Origin: JBBSAT01 sp044223665
GTDB taxonomy: Bacteria > Myxococcota_A > Polyangia > Polyangiales > Sandaracinaceae
Length of the DNA stretch: 64,000 nucleotides
Assembly (NCBI GenBank): GCA_044223665.1
Contig: JBGALT010000013.1
Span: 23,860 to 87,859, forward strand
Reading direction: 5' to 3'
In this document: one piece after another, positions 1 through 8,272 of the stretch
Numbering within the stretch: the stretch's first letter is position 1
How the letters are laid out: every line of letters begins with the position of its first letter
The notes under the pieces: generated by a model
The model's database searches: none
Told to the model about the DNA's origin: nothing
What the model saw: the letters and a program-made list of their open reading frames with translations, nothing else
Position numbers and translations under genes: made by a program

Positions 1-1
1 C

Positions 2-298
2 ACCGCGCGCCCCTCGGATGCCTGCGAGGGATCGATCGAGTGCTACTGCTGGACGCTGCCGCTCTCGGCGACCGAGGCGAGTCGCAACTTCGACGCGGCC
101 CGTGGTCTCGCGCTCGGCGCAGACGGGCAGCCGCTCTCCGACGTCACCACCTCGGAGCTGCTCACGCAGCCGCTGATCGGCGGTGGGTTCTCGCACCAGA
201 ACGTCCACTTCTGGCGCCCCACCGATCCCGACTACCAGACCATCCGTAACTGGCTCTCGGGCTCGACGCTCGGCCACGCCTGCACGCTGGGAGACTGA
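2..298 (+). CDS. C-terminal end of an exported cytochrome-c-like protein (partial)
   Basis: This frame is open from the left edge of the window and ends in TGA just before the next ATG, so only the last 98 residues are visible. Two Cys pairs (CEGSIECYC near the edge and one C close to the end) and the closing stretch DPDYQTIRNWLSG are seen. The same kind of ending (DDARYQTLVDWVNG) occurs in the lipoprotein at 2393-2905, which carries a heme-type Cys motif, so the two are probably related. The 2-base gap to the next gene suggests one operon. The N-terminus, any signal peptide and any heme motif lie outside the window. The function is inferred only from this resemblance. Confidence 0.6.
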   Translation, partial: TARPSDACEGSIECYCWTLPLSATEASRNFDAARGLALGADGQPLSDVTTSELLTQPLIGGGFSHQNVHFWRPTDPDYQTIRNWLSGSTLGHACTLGD

Positions 299-300
299 CC

Positions 301-1023
301 ATGACCGAACGAAAGCATCTCTGGGTCGTTCGCTCGCTCGTCCTCGCGAGCCTCGGCGCGTGCGGTGTCGCGGGCGTGATCGCGACCGAGCCGAGCATCG
401 CGCACGCGTTTCCCGAGGCGCGCTACTGGCACATGGCCGCGAGCGGTGCGGCGCGCCCGGGAGGCAATCGGGCGGGGGCCGAGGGCAACTACTTCACGGG
501 CGGCGCGCAGGATCACGGGCTCACGTGCGCCGTCTGTCATACCGGCAGCGCGGGCCTCATCGGCGCGACGGTCACCGCCGTGCCGGCCTTCGGCGCGTCG
601 ACCGACGGCGACTATCGCATCACGCCGGGCACCCACTACACGATCACCGTCACGATGACCGGCGAGCACCTGCACTCGCCGATGATGCCGTACAACGATC
701 ACAACGGGATGACGGCGACGGTCGAGGACGACAACGGCGCGCGGGCCGGCGTGTTCTCGGGCGACAACGGCAGCTCCGGCGCGAGCTGCCCGGCCAATCC
801 GCCCGCCAGTCTCAACGGGACCACGGCGGTCTACGGCGACTGCCACGGTGTGGTGTTCCAGGGGCAGCCTGCGGGCAACCACTGGACCTTCGGATGGGAC
901 GCGCCCGCGGCGGTGAGCGGTCATCTGCACCTCTGGCTCGGCGTCGTGGATGGTGACACCGGTGGCGACTCGTCGCTGACCGACGACGTCTTCCAGCACC
1001 ACTACATCCTCTCGAGGAACTGA
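301..1023 (+). CDS. Exported CxxCH protein with choice-of-anchor V/Reeler-like domain
   Basis: The protein has 240 residues. A signal-peptide-like hydrophobic stretch covers about residues 10-37 and ends at AHA. A single CAVCH motif near residue 78 fits covalent heme c attachment. The remainder resembles the Reeler-like choice-of-anchor V fold: a THYTITVTMTG strand, then WTFGWDAPAA, then LGVVDGD. The ATG follows the previous stop by two bases, indicating co-transcription. A paralog with the same architecture lies at 2905-3663 at the other end of the operon. A role as a periplasmic or surface monoheme electron carrier is inferred. Heme binding is predicted from the motif only, and the Cys pair could instead bind a metal. 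Confidence 0.75.
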   Translation: MTERKHLWVVRSLVLASLGACGVAGVIATEPSIAHAFPEARYWHMAASGAARPGGNRAGAEGNYFTGGAQDHGLTCAVCHTGSAGLIGATVTAVPAFGASTDGDYRITPGTHYTITVTMTGEHLHSPMMPYNDHNGMTATVEDDNGARAGVFSGDNGSSGASCPANPPASLNGTTAVYGDCHGVVFQGQPAGNHWTFGWDAPAAVSGHLHLWLGVVDGDTGGDSSLTDDVFQHHYILSRN

Positions 1024-1029
1024 GGCGCG

Positions 1030-1269
1030 GTGCCGAGGACGACGCGGCGAGCTCGCTCGCGCCTGGCTCCGGCGCTCTGCGTCGCGCTCGCGCTCGCGCT
1101 GGCGGGGTGTGCGGGCGTGCGGCCGTGGGAGCGCGAGCAGCTCGCGGCGCCCCGCATGGAGCTCGATCCCGACGCGACGCAGTCGCTCGTCGAGCAGCAC
1201 GTCTACAACTACCGCGAGGGCTCGAGCGGTGGCTACGGTGGGGGCGGCGGGGGTTGCGGGTGCAACTGA
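1030..1269 (+). CDS. DUF4266-domain lipoprotein
   Basis: This small lipoprotein has 79 residues and a GTG start. A hydrophobic stretch ends in the lipobox LAGC, followed by VRPWEREQLAAPRM, a variable middle, a YREGSSGGYGG stretch and a final GCGCN. That pattern (WER..LA.P.M, then HVYNYREG, then a Gly-rich Cys tail) is the DUF4266 family signature. DUF4266 genes typically sit directly upstream of DUF3570 genes, as here, where the downstream frame overlaps this one by 10 bases. The molecular function is unknown. The terminal CxC could bind metal or be modified, which is inference. It is probably anchored in the outer membrane facing the periplasm. Confidence 0.85.
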   Translation: MPRTTRRARSRLAPALCVALALALAGCAGVRPWEREQLAAPRMELDPDATQSLVEQHVYNYREGSSGGYGGGGGGCGCN

Positions 1270-2393
1270 TCGGAGCGTTCGGCCGAACAGCGCGCAGCCC
1301 CGCCGTGGGGCTCGCTCTCGCCCTGCTCGCGTTCGCGCCCGAGGGATGCGGCGGGGCGAGCGCGCGTCACGACGTCGCCTCCGTCGACCTGCGCACGGCG
1401 ATCTACCAGGACTCGAACGACACGACGGTCGGCACCGGCGTCGTCGCGGCGAGCGCGCGTCCGACCGACGAGACGACGATCTCGGGGCGCTACCTGCTCG
1501 ACGTGACGACGACGGCCTCGGTCGACGTCGTCTCGGCGGCGACCCATCGCTGGGACGAGCCGCGCCACGAGGGCATGGGCGGCGGCACGTGGTCGAACGG
1601 AGAGGTCGGTCTCAACGCGTCGTACGTGTACTCGACGGAGAACGACTGGTCCTCGCACACCGGCTCGCTCGGAGGCTCGTTCGACTTCGACGAGCACAAC
1701 TTCCAGCTCCAGTGGGGCGCTTCGTACGTGTGGAACGACGTCTGGCGCCGCAACGATTCGATCTTCCGCCGCAACCAAGAGACCACGACGGGCACGCTGG
1801 CGCTGGTGATCACTCCGGATCCGGCCGACGTCGTCTCCATCGGCTATTGGTTCTCGTGGATCGGCGGCTACCAGGAGTCGCCCTACCGCTACGCGCGCTT
1901 CCTCGGCGCGGGCGTCCAGGGCCCGCCCTACCTCACCACGCCCGAGGAGGTCCCGGACGATCGGTTCCGCCACGCGCTCACGATCCGCTGGAACCACGCC
2001 CTCGGCGAGGCGCTCGCGCTCCGGAGCCACGCGCGTGGATACGTGGACGACTGGGGCATCGGCTCGATCACGATCGGGACCGAGCTGCGCGGCACGGTCG
2101 ACGACACCGATCTCGGCTTCATGGTGCGCGCCTACGGCCAGCTCGGCGCGAGCTTCTGGCACGACGTCTATCCGCAGGCGCAGCGGTACATGAGCTCCGA
2201 CCGCGAGCTCTCGCCCTTCGTCGACCTCTTCGGCGGGCCCTTCCTCGCGTACCGCGCCGCCCAGGAAGGCGCGCTCTCCGAGCTGCGCTTCGAGCTCCGC
2301 GTCACGGGCTTCCTCTTCCACTTCTTCGAGTTCGCCCGCCTCACCGAGCGCTACGGCGTGGTCAGCGAGCTCGCGCTCGGAGGGACGTTCTGA
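1260..2393 (+). CDS. DUF3570 outer-membrane barrel-like protein
   Basis: The protein has 377 residues from a GTG that overlaps the end of the DUF4266 gene; a TTG six bases upstream is an alternative start. The N-terminal hydrophobic segment reaches a Cys-containing site (PEGC). The body is strand-rich with alternating aromatic and polar residues, an RNQETTTGTLALVITPD segment and a C-terminal aromatic (GGTF), typical of DUF3570 proteins thought to be outer-membrane barrels. DUF3570 and DUF4266 are usually adjacent, often with thioredoxin-like or ApbE genes, which are not visible here. Its stop overlaps the next ATG (TGATG), implying translational coupling. The function is unknown; a porin-like partner for the heme-type proteins of this operon is inference. 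Confidence 0.85.
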   Translation: MQLIGAFGRTARSPAVGLALALLAFAPEGCGGASARHDVASVDLRTAIYQDSNDTTVGTGVVAASARPTDETTISGRYLLDVTTTASVDVVSAATHRWDEPRHEGMGGGTWSNGEVGLNASYVYSTENDWSSHTGSLGGSFDFDEHNFQLQWGASYVWNDVWRRNDSIFRRNQETTTGTLALVITPDPADVVSIGYWFSWIGGYQESPYRYARFLGAGVQGPPYLTTPEEVPDDRFRHALTIRWNHALGEALALRSHARGYVDDWGIGSITIGTELRGTVDDTDLGFMVRAYGQLGASFWHDVYPQAQRYMSSDRELSPFVDLFGGPFLAYRAAQEGALSELRFELRVTGFLFHFFEFARLTERYGVVSELALGGTF

Positions 2394-2905
2394 TGCGCGC
2401 GCGCGGCCTCGGCCTGGTCGGCCTCGTCCTCGTTCTCGGTGGGGCGCTCGCCTCGTGCCTCGGCGATGCGAACGCGCCGCGGGACGCGGAGCCGCTCGAC
2501 GAGGCGTTCTTCCGCTGCCAGGTGCAGCCGGTGCTGACGCGCAACTGCTCGATGTTCGCCTGCCACGGGAACGCGCGGCGCTTCTTCGTCCTCTTCGGGC
2601 GCAATCGCCTGCGCCTCGGCGGCACCGAGGCGATGCGCGGCAGCTTCCTGACCGACGCCGAGCGCGAGCGGAACTTCGCGGCCGCGAGCGCGATGGTCGT
2701 GCCGGGCCATCCCGAGCTGAGCCCGCTGGTGATGAAGCCGCTCGATCCGAGCGCGGGCGGTTGGTACCACGTGGGCGGCGACACGCCGTTCCACGGCGGT
2801 GATCCGTTCACGTCCGTCGACGACGCGCGCTACCAGACGCTGGTCGACTGGGTGAACGGCGCGACCGACGACCCGAGCTGCGTCGAGCCGGGGAGCACGA
2901 TGTGA
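2393..2905 (+). CDS. Lipoprotein with CX4CH heme-type motif
   Basis: The protein has 170 residues. The hydrophobic N-terminus ends in a lipobox-like LASC near residue 22. The motif CSMFACH near residue 60 has four residues between the cysteines, a spacing known in tetraheme cytochromes c3 but unusual for single-heme proteins. It is preceded by VQPVLTRNC, as in myxobacterial cytochrome-like lipoproteins whose conserved core begins FFRCQVQPVL. The C-terminus DDARYQTLVDWVNG matches the partial protein at the left edge. The start overlaps the DUF3570 stop. Periplasmic electron transfer is the likely role, but no distal heme ligand can be assigned by eye. Confidence 0.7.
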   Translation: MRARGLGLVGLVLVLGGALASCLGDANAPRDAEPLDEAFFRCQVQPVLTRNCSMFACHGNARRFFVLFGRNRLRLGGTEAMRGSFLTDAERERNFAAASAMVVPGHPELSPLVMKPLDPSAGGWYHVGGDTPFHGGDPFTSVDDARYQTLVDWVNGATDDPSCVEPGSTM

Positions 2906-3663
2906 TGCGCGCCAGATTCGACCTCGGGGCTCTCTCTCGCGTGCGGCTGCGGCTGCCGGTCGCCATCGTCCTCGCGCTCGCGGCCGTGATGGGCGGCGCC
3001 TCCCGTGCGTCGGCGTTCCACACGGCCACGCTCTTCACGACGAGCGCGGGGGCTGGCGGCGCCGACTACGTCTTCTACACCGGCTCGCGTCGCGATCACG
3101 GCTGGACGTGCGCTGCGTGCCACGTGGAGGGCCCGGGCCAGCTGCGCGTGCTCCTCTCGGCGGACAACGGCTTGCTCGACGGTCGTGCGTACGTGCCGGA
3201 CACGACGTACCAGTTCACCATCGCGATGCGCGAAGAGCGCCTCGGGCTCGGCGCCGCGCGCTCGAACTTCAACGGCATGGCCGCGGTGTTCCACGACGCG
3301 GAAGACCGGCCCGCGGGCTCGCTCGTGAACGTCCCCGCCGATCGATACATCACGCTGCTCGGCACCACGCTCTTGAGCTCGAGCACGGCGGTCGGTGTCA
3401 CGAGCTGGAGCTTCGGTTGGGTCGCGCCGCCGGCGGGAACGGGCCCGGTGACGATGTACCTGGCGGTCGTCGACGGCGACGGCGCGGGCTCCGGCCCGAC
3501 CGAGACGCTCACCGATCCGTTCGGCGACGACGTCGCGGCCTCGTCGATCCGCTTGGAGGAGGCTGGCGCCACGATGACCCGCGCGCCGTGCCGGCGCCCG
3601 TTCTCGTTCGAGGCGCCGCCCGCGCTCGTGGCGGCGCTGAACGGGCCGGCGCCTGCCGGCTGA
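2905..3663 (+). CDS. Exported CxxCH protein, paralog of the 301-1023 product
   Basis: The protein has about 252 residues; a GTG three bases upstream of the chosen ATG is an alternative start. A signal peptide (hydrophobic core at residues 12-33, ending ASA) is followed by a CAACH motif near residue 69. A Reeler/choice-of-anchor V-like domain follows, with TTYQFTIAMR, FNGMAAVFHD, WSFGWVAPPAGTG and LAVVDGD. The layout is the same as the 301-1023 protein, so the pair brackets the DUF4266/DUF3570 genes. The TGATG overlap with the upstream gene indicates coupling. This is the last gene of the operon, and a hairpin spans its stop codon. The extra C-terminal segment (residues 225-252) has no counterpart in the paralog. 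Confidence 0.75.
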   Translation: MRARFDLGALSRVRLRLPVAIVLALAAVMGGASRASAFHTATLFTTSAGAGGADYVFYTGSRRDHGWTCAACHVEGPGQLRVLLSADNGLLDGRAYVPDTTYQFTIAMREERLGLGAARSNFNGMAAVFHDAEDRPAGSLVNVPADRYITLLGTTLLSSSTAVGVTSWSFGWVAPPAGTGPVTMYLAVVDGDGAGSGPTETLTDPFGDDVAASSIRLEEAGATMTRAPCRRPFSFEAPPALVAALNGPAPAG

Positions 3664-3679
3664 GGATCCGCCTCACGGC
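3655..3679 (+). terminator. Possible terminator hairpin between convergent genes
   Basis: The stop codon of the upstream gene sits in a stem: GCCG then TGAGG on the left pairs with CCTCA then CGGC on the right, with a two-base bulge and a five-base loop. No T tract follows on either strand. It lies between the convergent 2905-3663 and priA genes, where a terminator is expected. It is supported only by pairing and position. Confidence 0.3.
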
Positions 3680-3717
3680 TCGAGAGTCGATGGCGCCGGC
3701 GCTCGGCTTCGCCCTCG

Positions 3718-6000
3718 TCAGAGCATGTTGACGGGGTCGATGTCGACGCTCGCCCGCGCGACGCCGAGGCCCTCCTCGATGCGCGTCAGCACCGCGCTCG
3801 CGACGGCACGCAGCGCGGGGCGCTCGACCGAGCGCAACAAGAACCGATACCGGAAGCGACCCCGCAAGCGCTCGATCGGTGCGGGCGCCGGTCCCAGCAC
3901 GTCGACGCGCTCGGTCTTCACGAGGGCCATCGCGCTCGCGACGGAAGCGAGCATCGCGGCCGTTCGCTCGGCGACCACGCGATCGGCCGCATCGATGCGG
4001 ACGGCCGCCAGGCGCGCGAAGGGCGGATAGCGGGCGTCCTTGCGCGAGGTCATCTCCGCCCGCAGGAACGCGTCGTAGGAGTGGTGCTTGGCCGCGAGGA
4101 TCGACGGGTCCTTCGGCTGGAAGGTCTGGAGCACGACCTCGCCCGGCGTCTCGGCACGGCCCGCCCGCCCGGCGACCTGCGTGAGCAGCTGGAACGTGCG
4201 CTCGGCGGCGCGGAAGTCGGGGAACGCGAGTGACTGATCGGCGAGCAGGACGCCGACCAGCGTCACGCCCGGCAGGTCGTGCCCCTTGGTCACCATCTGC
4301 GTGCCGACCAGCACGTCGACCTCGCGGCGGCGCATGCGCTCGAGCACGGCCTCCACGCCCTGGCCGGTGGCCACGTCGCGATCGAGGCGCGCGATGCGTG
4401 CCATCGGGAAGGCGGCGGCCAGCGTGTCCTCGAGCTTCTCGGTGCCCAGGCCGATCGTCACGAGCTCGAGCGAGCCGCACTCCTGGCATGCCGTGCCGGC
4501 TGGCTGCGCGTAGTCGCAATAGTGGCAGCGCAGCGATCCCGCACGGCGATGCTCGGTCAGCGTGACCGAGCACGCGGGGCAGCGCTGCACGTGCTCGCAC
4601 TGCGTGCAGCGCACCGAAGGGGCGAAGCCCCGGCGGTTGAGGAAGAGCACGGCCTGGTGGCCCTCGGCGAGGCACTTCTCGAGCGCGCGGTGGAGCGGCA
4701 GCGTGATGAGCGGGTCGCGCGTCGGGCCGGCGCCGGTGCGCGAGAGATCGACGATCTGGACGGGGGGCAAGGGGCGCGCGTTGGCGCGCTCGCGCAAGAC
4801 GAGCTTCTCGTAGCGACCGCTCTCGGCGGCCTGGTAGCTCTCGAGCGCGGGCGTCGCGCTGCCCAGCACGCACACGGCGCCCGCGCGATGCGCGCGGAGC
4901 ACGGCGAGGTCGCGGGCCTGGTAGCGGAAGCCTTCTTCCTGCTTGTAGGAGCCGTCGTGCTCCTCGTCGACGACGACGAGGCCGAGGCGCGCGACGGGCG
5001 CGAAGATCGCCGAGCGCGCGCCCACCGCGAGCGTGACGTCGCCGCTGCGCAGCGCTTGCCACATGCGCATCCACTCGCGCTCGGTGAGGCCGCTGTGCAG
5101 GACGGCGATGTCGTCGCCGAAGCGAGCGCGGAAGCGCCCCACGAGCTGGGGAGTGAGCGCGATCTCGGGCACGAGCAGGATGGCGCCTCGGCCTCGCGCG
5201 CGCGTCTCGTCGATCGCGCGCAGGTACACCTCGGTCTTGCCCGAGCCGGTCACGCCGTGGAGAAGGAACGTCGCTGGCCGTCCGTCGCGCTGCGCGGCCA
5301 CGACGGCTTCGACGGCGCGTGCCTGCTCGGGCAGCAGGGTGGGAGGCGTGTCGCGCGCGACCGTGCTCTCGAAGAAGGGATCGCGCGGCGCAGCGACGCT
5401 CTCGAGCGCGAGGAGCCCGGAGGCGACGAGCTTGTCGATCGTCTTGCGCGTCGTGCGCACGAGCTGGAAGAGCTCCTTCTCGTCGAGTCGTCCCCGTGCG
5501 TCGAGGATGGCGAGGATCTCGCGCTGCTTGGCCGAGAGCTTCGGCGGCGGCGCCGCGCCCTCGACCCGACGGAGGATGCGCACGCGATCGATCTTCACGC
5601 GCTTCTCGGCCCGGAGCTCGCCCGAGCTGGACAGGAACCCCGTCTTCTTCAGGCCGAGGACGGCATCGCGGTCGAGCCCGGGCGCCGCCGCGCGCAGGAC
5701 CTCGCCGATCGGATGCAGGTAGTAGCTCGCCGCCTCGGCGAGGAACGACGCCAGCTCGGCCGGAAAGACCGGTCGCTCGTCGAGCACGCCGGCGACGGCG
5801 AGCACCCGGACACCCTCGGGCGGCGTGGCCGCCGTGCCGACCACGAAGCCGGGCACCTTGCGGCGTGCGAAGGGGACCGCCACGCGCGCCCCGATCTCGA
5901 TCCGCGTGCGCAGCCCGTCGGGCACCGAGTAGGTGAAGGTCCGGCGCAGCGGCGCGGGAATCGCCACCTCGACGAGCATCGGTGCGTCGGTCGTGCTCAC
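3718..6000 (-). CDS. priA: Primosomal protein N' (replication restart helicase PriA)
   Basis: The protein has about 760 residues, normal for PriA. It restarts stalled replication forks by 3'-5' unwinding and loading of the replicative helicase. Visible parts are the N-terminal DNA-binding domain beginning MLVEVAIPAPLRRTFTYSVP, a Walker A GVTGSGKTEVYL near residue 248, a DEEH box near 343, the zinc-binding cysteines (CTQCEHVQRCPAC then CHYCDY and CQECGS, about 467-510) and a helicase C domain with QVAGRAGRAE. The GTG start is chosen because it overlaps the stop of the upstream FlhB-like gene (GTGA); an internal ATG eight codons later is possible. Co-transcription with an export-gate protein is odd and probably only positional. 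Confidence 0.95.
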   Translation of the reverse strand: MSTTDAPMLVEVAIPAPLRRTFTYSVPDGLRTRIEIGARVAVPFARRKVPGFVVGTAATPPEGVRVLAVAGVLDERPVFPAELASFLAEAASYYLHPIGEVLRAAAPGLDRDAVLGLKKTGFLSSSGELRAEKRVKIDRVRILRRVEGAAPPPKLSAKQREILAILDARGRLDEKELFQLVRTTRKTIDKLVASGLLALESVAAPRDPFFESTVARDTPPTLLPEQARAVEAVVAAQRDGRPATFLLHGVTGSGKTEVYLRAIDETRARGRGAILLVPEIALTPQLVGRFRARFGDDIAVLHSGLTEREWMRMWQALRSGDVTLAVGARSAIFAPVARLGLVVVDEEHDGSYKQEEGFRYQARDLAVLRAHRAGAVCVLGSATPALESYQAAESGRYEKLVLRERANARPLPPVQIVDLSRTGAGPTRDPLITLPLHRALEKCLAEGHQAVLFLNRRGFAPSVRCTQCEHVQRCPACSVTLTEHRRAGSLRCHYCDYAQPAGTACQECGSLELVTIGLGTEKLEDTLAAAFPMARIARLDRDVATGQGVEAVLERMRRREVDVLVGTQMVTKGHDLPGVTLVGVLLADQSLAFPDFRAAERTFQLLTQVAGRAGRAETPGEVVLQTFQPKDPSILAAKHHSYDAFLRAEMTSRKDARYPPFARLAAVRIDAADRVVAERTAAMLASVASAMALVKTERVDVLGPAPAPIERLRGRFRYRFLLRSVERPALRAVASAVLTRIEEGLGVARASVDIDPVNML

Positions 6001-7031
6001 CGGCGTGGGCTCGGTGCGCGCATCGCGCGCGCGATCGGCTCGTAGAGCGGCTCGGGGATCGGCTGCCCGAGCGAGACGACGGCCAGCGCGACGGCGACCG
6101 GCTCGTCCTCGAGGACGCTCACGCCGCTCTCGCGTGCGGCCTCGCCCATCGCGGCGGAGCGCTCCGCGCGACCGACGGCCGCCACCACCGGGACCGCATC
6201 GGGGTCGGCCTCGTCGTACGCGAGCGCGATCGCGAGCGAGTCGCCGTCGGTCACCAAGATCGCCGCCGCGCGGGCCTCTTCCACGTCGCTCGCGCGCGCG
6301 AGCTCGGCCCGCACCCGGGCGCGCTCGCGTCGGACGTGCTCGTCGCCCTCGGTCTCGCGTCGCTCGCGCTCGACCTCGCGCCGGCTCATGCGGAGCGAAG
6401 CGCGGAGCCACGCGCGCTCGACGACCGCGTCGAGCACACCGATCGCGGCGAGGGCCAGGCCGCTCCGCAAGAGGAGCGCAGCAGTGAGCGCGAGCGCGGC
6501 GTCGAGAGCGGCGCTCGGAGCCTGGCGCGAGAGCGTCGACACGCCGGGCAGCCCTTCGTGGAACGTCGAGAGCACCACGGCGCCGACGACGGTCAGACGC
6601 AGCAGCGTCATCGCAAGCCGGCTCGCCGCGCGCGGCGCCGCCTCGACGTCGAGACGGCCGCTCGGATCGAGGCGGCGCGCATCGGGAGCGAGGAAGCCGG
6701 CGACGAGACCGCCGAGCTGGAGCGCGCTCGTGGCCGACGTCACCGTGACGATCAGCGCGAGGAGCCAGAGCGTGGGTGCACCGGCGAGCGCGAGCGCCGC
6801 GCTCGTCGCCTCGGGTGCTCCGAGCGCGCCGCGGGCGATCCGCGCCAGAGGATCTTCGAAGAGCGCGCGGGCTCCCGCGACGAGGCTCGTGCCCTCGAGG
6901 CGGAGCCCGGCACCGAGCGCGACGAGCCCCGCCGCGAGCACGAGATCACGGCTCTGCCAGGCGCGGCCTTCGCGTCGCGCCTCGCGCTCGCGCCGCGGTG
7001 TCGGCTCTTCGGTCTTCGCTTCCTCGGCCAT
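5997..7031 (-). CDS. FlhB/YscU-like type III export gate protein without the NPTH site
   Basis: The protein has 344 residues, near FlhB length. The N-terminus EEPTPRREREAR matches the FlhB/YscU family start (EEPTPKKLREAR type), followed by four hydrophobic segments between about 30 and 200. A cytoplasmic linker (LRMSRREVERERRETEGD) leads to a C-terminal domain of FlhB pattern, with ILVTDGDSLAIALAYDE near residue 260 and GQPIPEPLYEPIA near the end. In true FlhB/YscU proteins the aligned place is the autocleaved NPTH; here it is D-G-D-S (about 262-265). No other type III genes are visible nearby. It is probably an export-gate homolog that cannot self-cleave, or one with a changed role. Confidence 0.75.
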   Translation of the reverse strand: MAEEAKTEEPTPRREREARREGRAWQSRDLVLAAGLVALGAGLRLEGTSLVAGARALFEDPLARIARGALGAPEATSAALALAGAPTLWLLALIVTVTSATSALQLGGLVAGFLAPDARRLDPSGRLDVEAAPRAASRLAMTLLRLTVVGAVVLSTFHEGLPGVSTLSRQAPSAALDAALALTAALLLRSGLALAAIGVLDAVVERAWLRASLRMSRREVERERRETEGDEHVRRERARVRAELARASDVEEARAAAILVTDGDSLAIALAYDEADPDAVPVVAAVGRAERSAAMGEAARESGVSVLEDEPVAVALAVVSLGQPIPEPLYEPIARAMRAPSPRR

Positions 7032-7034
7032 CGC

Positions 7035-8237
7035 TCATTTCGGTCGCGTGTTGCGGCCGCGGAGGAGCAGCGCCGCGATCAGCATCGCGATGCTCACGCC
7101 GGCGATCGCGTACGACCAGAGGTGCCCCACGCGGACGGCCTCTTCGCCCTCTCCGTCACCCTCGAGCGGCAGCGGCTCGACCGGCGCCTCGCTCGAGACC
7201 GCCGCGAGCGTCGCGTGCCGCCCGTGCTCGGCGCCGAGCGCGATCGTCTCGGCGATCGCCTGCGCCTCGCCCATCCGCTCCCGCGGCCCGCCGATCGAGA
7301 TCCGCAGCGCGCGTGCCCAGTCGCCGCCGCCGCAGTCGACCGAGATCTCGCTCGCGAGCTGTCGCAGCCCGCTCGGCTCGGTCGGGCTCTCGACCGCGAG
7401 CCAGCGGACGGCGCCGCCGAGCAGGGAGCCATCGTGCAGGGTGCCGGCGCCTTCCGGGACCCGTGGCGGCTCGGTCCCGGCGGGCGAGAGCTCGATCGCC
7501 AGGATCGCGCGTGGCTCGCCCATCGCCGTCAGCTGGGTGATGCGGACGAGCGTCGTCCCGAGCGCCGACTGACGCGTGGCGACCCAGCCCTCCGGCAGGG
7601 TGATCGAGAGCGCGTCGGGTGTCTCGCTGCACACGCTCGCGAGCTCGACGGTGCCGCGGAGCACGTCGGGCGCCGCTTGCTCGGCGCGGAGCGAGCCGAG
7701 CACGGCCTCGGCGTAGGCGACGCCGTCGGTGCGCGCCGCTTCGCTCGCCGCGTCGGTAGGCTCGAGCTGCGTCTCGATCCGATCGACCCAGCCGTCGGTG
7801 TGCACGGCGAACGCGACCAGCGGGCGGAAGGCGCCGTCGGGCGAGGGCTCGGTGCAGCGGATCACCACGAGGTCCGTGCGCTCTTGCAACGTCCCGTAGG
7901 TCGGGCTCGCGCAGGGCGGCGGCGTGGCGCGCACGACGGCCTCGAGATCGGTCGGGCGCGTGGCCTCGAGCAGGGTCGCCCGCAGCGCGAAGTGACCGTC
8001 GGGCGCGCTCACCGTCGCGATCCCGTCGATCGTCTGGGGCGCGTGGATGCCGGAGGGGCCGCCCGTCGTCGGAGCGAGCGAGGAGTCCTCCGGAAGAACG
8101 GCGCTCCAGCGCCCCCCGAGCAGCGTCACCCGGTGCCCGCTCGCCGCATCGACCGTCGGCCACGCGAGCGCGCGCGACGCAGGGACCGACACGACGAGGA
8201 GCGCGACGGCGAGCAGGAGCACCAGGCGATTCGACAT
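7035..8237 (-). CDS. Exported, C-terminally membrane-anchored protein of unknown function
   Basis: The protein has 400 residues. The chosen ATG gives a clean signal peptide (LVLLLAVALLVVSVPASRALA); an ATG four codons upstream is possible. The body is a secreted-looking region with scattered cysteines (ATPPPCASP, VIRCTEP, ASVCSET, SVDCGGG) and no family I recognise. A C-terminal membrane helix (YAIAGVSIAMLIAALLL, about residues 375-392) is followed by a short basic tail. It ends three bases before the FlhB-like gene starts, so the three minus-strand genes form an operon with this one first. The start region faces the divergent DUF3105 gene across 35 bases, which must hold both promoters. No function is assigned. 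Confidence 0.6.
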   Translation of the reverse strand: MSNRLVLLLAVALLVVSVPASRALAWPTVDAASGHRVTLLGGRWSAVLPEDSSLAPTTGGPSGIHAPQTIDGIATVSAPDGHFALRATLLEATRPTDLEAVVRATPPPCASPTYGTLQERTDLVVIRCTEPSPDGAFRPLVAFAVHTDGWVDRIETQLEPTDAASEAARTDGVAYAEAVLGSLRAEQAAPDVLRGTVELASVCSETPDALSITLPEGWVATRQSALGTTLVRITQLTAMGEPRAILAIELSPAGTEPPRVPEGAGTLHDGSLLGGAVRWLAVESPTEPSGLRQLASEISVDCGGGDWARALRISIGGPRERMGEAQAIAETIALGAEHGRHATLAAVSSEAPVEPLPLEGDGEGEEAVRVGHLWSYAIAGVSIAMLIAALLLRGRNTRPK

Positions 8238-8272
8238 CGGCGCGAGCATAGCCCCAAGATGCGCTCCCACAC

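Noticed and set aside
3718..6411. Long N-terminal extension of priA beyond the GTG at 6000
   Set aside because: It overlaps the FlhB-like gene, is Arg-rich and low in hydrophobic order, and PriA homology begins just after the chosen start.
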